Below are positions 61,001 to 64,000 of a stretch of DNA of 64,000 bases, one piece after another. The DNA is from Adineta steineri (taxonomy: Eukaryota > Rotifera > Eurotatoria > Adinetida > Adinetidae). The notes under the pieces are model-generated. The model was not told where the DNA came from. It saw only the letters and a program-made list of their open reading frames with translations, and did not search any database. Each line of letters begins with the position of its first letter. The stretch's first letter is position 1. The translations under genes were made by a program, and so were the position numbers. Where the stretch lies: the NCBI GenBank assembly GCA_905250115.1, contig CAJNOI010000141.1, positions 124,001-188,000 of the forward strand. Direction: 5' to 3'.

Positions 61001-62697
61001 TTATTTTTCAAAACGCTTCAACATATATACTGAACAGATCAGAAAAAATCCAAGAACTAATAAGGGAATAAACCTGAAAACTATCAAACGAGAACGTTTG
61101 GAAAATACAAGCAGATGAAAGAAACGAAAGGAAAAACCCATATATGCATACGAAAGGAAAATTCCTCTCGATAGAGAGAATGACAAGAGAGAATAATACA
61201 TATGTAAGAACAAGAAGAAGAAGAACAGAAGAAAGTATAAAGTAGAATGAAAGGGAATATAACAAATATGATTATAGCGATGATCAATCTTATGAAGTGC
61301 ATCTGGGTAAGATCCGACATAGCATATGATCATATAAGATTTTTCTGTTTCCTATATATAAGATTGTATCGGATTTTTCCTTTTCGTTATCATAATTCGT
61401 TCTTCTTCTGTGTTGTTTCACTTACATTAAAATGATATATTTCCAGGTGATGAACAAAAGGATATCAGTTAAGAAATTTCCCATAATATGTTGTATTACA
61501 AGAGGTGGGAATATTCAATAAAGTAATCACTCTTGTCATATAAATATTTGCATTTTCTTCTTCAATAAACAAACTATTACTAAGCTTACAAACTATCATC
61601 TTCTACAAGCTACGGTAAGACTGTAACAACTTCCAAACATCATCTTTTTCTTCAACCTTAAATAAGGCCGTAGCACAAGACTATGTTGATTAACGTCATG
61701 GATGAAACCATCTCAAACTGGAAATTATATGAATTGTTCTTGGTGATTTACCAATTAAATAGGTAGATATAAGAATTAAATTTGCTGCACTTAAAATTTG
61801 AACATTAATAAGTAGCTTTAAATAAAAATATATGAAATTCAAACGAGATAGAATAAATTTTGATACGATAGACAAATTTTTAATTTCTTAATTTTCATAA
61901 AATTTATTACACCTTGAGAACACCAGCGTCAATGATTTGGCATGTTCTACCTCTATGAATTTCATAATTTCTCTCATCTGAGTAGTTTGAAAAAAAGTGT
62001 TAAACTACGCGCACGTTCATCAACTTGACTTAATTATAATGTTTATAGAGTAGTCATAATAATTATTGAAGGCGAAAAACACATGTATCTTTATATAGTT
62101 GTTGATCAGTAATAAAAAATAGATGCAAGGAAAGCTTTACGTGGGAGTATTGTTCTCTTTCTTTTTTGTCTGTTCCGTTCGATTGAAAAAGAGAAAAAAA
62201 TACCCAACTTGATGTTTTTTCTCCTTGTGGATATATATCTTAACAGACTGAGTCACTAGACACATACATTTCGATAAGGACGACGTCCTTTAAAAGGCGA
62301 CACGGTAATATTCTTCATTGTCGTCTGTAACATAATGAAGGCTAAAATTTTTTTTTCAAGAGAACGTTGTTTCACCATAATTCTATTTTCTTATGAAAAA
62401 CAATCTACTCTCAAATAATGAGTCATACTGACGTTTTACCATTCATGATTTTTCGTTATTGAGTAATCCAGAATCAAATATTTATATCTAAATAACTATA
62501 AAAATATTTAAGTTAATCTTATATAACGGTTGTTATTGCAAGGAAACACAATTGCAACAACACGTAACATTTAATAAAATCTGATCATATTTTACAAAAT
62601 TATAGGAATAAGATTCTTCTCTATATATATGAAAGACAGCTCATACCTTCGTCTCTTCCTACTAATGACGTAATTCTTACTTCCTTTTTTATTATAG
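58051..62697. other. Long AT-rich intergenic stretch
   Basis: 4.6 kb with no supported gene. Short ORFs on both strands overlap each other in several frames and look like chance openings in low-complexity DNA (for example 61001-61435). The stretch ends in a pyrimidine tract and TATAG abutting the ATG at 62698. Confidence 0.5.
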
Positions 62698-62864
62698 ATG
62701 GCTCTTCTTCGATGTTTGACAAAACAATTGAAGGAAATGAAAAATGATCCACCACCATTATGTCAAGCTCAGCCACTTGATCCAATAAAAGATATGTTTA
62801 ATTGGATAGCTACCATCCATGGTCCTCAAGGAACACCATTTCAAGATGGCATTTTTCATTTAGC
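62698..62864 (+). CDS. Ubiquitin-conjugating enzyme E2, 5' end only
   Basis: 55 residues read before the gap: the first helix (MALLRCLTKQLKEMKNDPPP), then DMFNWIATIHGPQGTPFQ and GIFHL, the start of the UBC beta-sheet. The catalytic cysteine and HPN motif would lie in or beyond the 100-N gap. The sequence most resembles the UBE2D/UBE2E group, though not closely enough to name a member. E2 enzymes accept ubiquitin from E1 and pass it to substrates with E3 ligases. An acceptor-like TTTTATTATAG directly abuts the ATG. Confidence 0.8.
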
Positions 62865-62964
62865 NNNNNNNNNNNNNNNNNNNNNNNNNNNNNNNNNNNN
62901 NNNNNNNNNNNNNNNNNNNNNNNNNNNNNNNNNNNNNNNNNNNNNNNNNNNNNNNNNNNNNNNN
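62865..62964. other. Assembly gap (100 N)
   Basis: Exactly 100 N, a conventional placeholder of unknown true length. The rest of the E2 gene and the 3' end of the minus-strand gene are missing here. Confidence 0.95.
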
Positions 62965-62982
62965 TAAAGTAATTTGATATAC

Positions 62983-64000
62983 CTGTTGATCATCAATATC
63001 AGAATCTGTTTCATATTCAGTATCTTGTTCATCAATCGATACATTTTCTAATACATATTGATTCCATTGTTGAAATTTCTCCTGTTCATATTTATCATCT
63101 TCACACATAAATTGTAATTTAAGTCTTTCAGTATGTAATGATTTAATAGATGATATCATTGATTGTTTACCATTTGATAATATATCGGATTGTTGATTTA
63201 TCAATATAAATTCTTTATAAATCGGTTTTTTTCGAAGAATTTCACCAATCGTAGTGCCTTTACTATTTTTTCCATCAGAGCATGATCTTTTCAAATAGAA
63301 ATAACATAATAATTATGATAAACATTCTTTCAATGATCTGTACTCTATGTAAACTAGACTAAATAGTACATCAAATATACTAAAACTCAATTGTGATATT
63401 TAATACGAAAAATATTCTGTGTGATTTTTCTCTTCATTTGAATTATCTTATACTATAATGTATCCATTTTTAAATAGCTTTTTTTGTCAAATCTTAATAG
63501 AAGTTGATGATTTATTTACCTTAACTGAAATGTCCATCCTTTATTATAATTATTATTTTCTAATGGTTGAATTTGTTTAATCGTTTGAATACATTGAGCA
63601 AATATTTGATCAAGTTGATTCATTAATTGTTTAGTATTATCATAAATAGCACGTAAACATGGATCTTGAATAGTATGAAGTTCAATTAAATATCGTCGAA
63701 GAATAATTGGTATTTGAAAATTTCGAATTATATTTATTGAAATCATATCTGATAATTGTTGAGAAAATAAATCTCTTAACGATGCAACACATAATGTTAT
63801 ATATGATGATATATCTCTATCAATACATTGATATACAAGTGAATGATACATTTGACGAGGACGAAATAAATCTAAAAGATTTTTTTTTCAATGTTAAATA
63901 AAAACAAAAGAAGAGCCATTTTGTAAACATACTTGAAGGATAAATATTTTCTTGATAAATGATTTGATTGATAATAATATCAATAAATTGTAGACATCGT
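62983..64000 (-). CDS. Unidentified multi-exon gene, both ends missing
   Basis: Three exons join in phase: one entering at the window edge and ending at 63933, then 63871-63520, then 63286-62983, the last with a GTATATC donor leading into the gap. The joined fragment of about 240 residues contains hydrophobic helical stretches without membrane spans (for example SYITLCVASLRDLFSQQL and IPIILRRYLIELHTI), a basic segment (ILRKKPIYKEF), and an acidic C-terminal part (DTEYETDSDIDD). I do not recognise the family; a helical scaffold or trafficking-complex subunit is one guess from composition. The gene faces the E2 gene tail to tail. Confidence 0.55.

Noticed and set aside
61001-61435. Four overlapping ORFs on both strands
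   Set aside because: Overlap in several frames and low-complexity F/S/L composition indicate chance openings.
1-64000. CRISPR array, bacterial operon or viral segment
   Set aside because: No regularly spaced direct repeats, no Shine-Dalgarno-linked ORF series and no viral replication or capsid genes were seen. Introns and gene families are eukaryotic throughout.

Overview
The window is nuclear DNA of an animal, most likely a bdelloid rotifer of the Adineta/Rotaria kind. Evidence: very AT-rich intergenic DNA; many GT-AG introns of about 45-65 nt; metazoan mitochondrial and centrosomal genes (OGDH, PMPCB, COA3, MMAB, CCDC61); clustered NHL-propeller, ADP-ribosyltransferase and LDLa/EGF/7TM genes of the kind abundant in bdelloids; and 3' splice acceptors directly before several start codons, as expected with spliced-leader trans-splicing. 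The assignment is inference from protein families and gene structure; no search was run.

Layout. 1-16.5 kb: an NHL-repeat cluster. Four paralogous single-exon six-bladed propellers are joined, each through a phase-1 intron, to different N-terminal modules: an ADP-ribosyltransferase (minus, last blade interrupted), two single-pass membrane anchors (minus and plus) and a B-box/coiled coil (minus, frameshifted). Between them lie a membrane-anchored methyltransferase-like gene, a probable gene remnant, and a family of short hairpins built from GGGTGTGGGTAT-type arms that contain TGTGGG. 17-28 kb: COA3 and MMAB packed 35 nt apart on the minus strand, an OGDH copy with two frame breaks and a misassembled 10-N gap, an SLC44-like transporter, and PMPCB with the first histidine of its zinc motif changed to tyrosine. 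28-43 kb: CCDC61 (14 exons, all phases resolved), an AI-2E/PerM-type multipass protein, a leucine-rich-repeat type I membrane protein, a small unknown ORF, and a large secreted/multipass membrane protein.

43-64 kb: mostly AT-rich intergenic DNA with an unknown two-exon gene, a tRNA-Gln(CUG), a 1559-residue single-exon LDLa/EGF/7TM receptor, a tandem pair of 91-residue six-cysteine defensin-like prepropeptides separated by an 825-bp hAT-like non-autonomous element, and at the right edge an E2 ubiquitin-conjugating gene cut by a 100-N gap facing the end of an unidentified multi-exon gene.

The most interesting items are the module-swapping NHL cluster, the CS-alpha-beta defensin-like pair, the zinc-ligand substitution in PMPCB, the telomere-like hairpin family, and the outron/operon signature at MMAB-COA3. 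Exon joins were derived by hand from splice motifs and reading phase; where a join fails this is stated.
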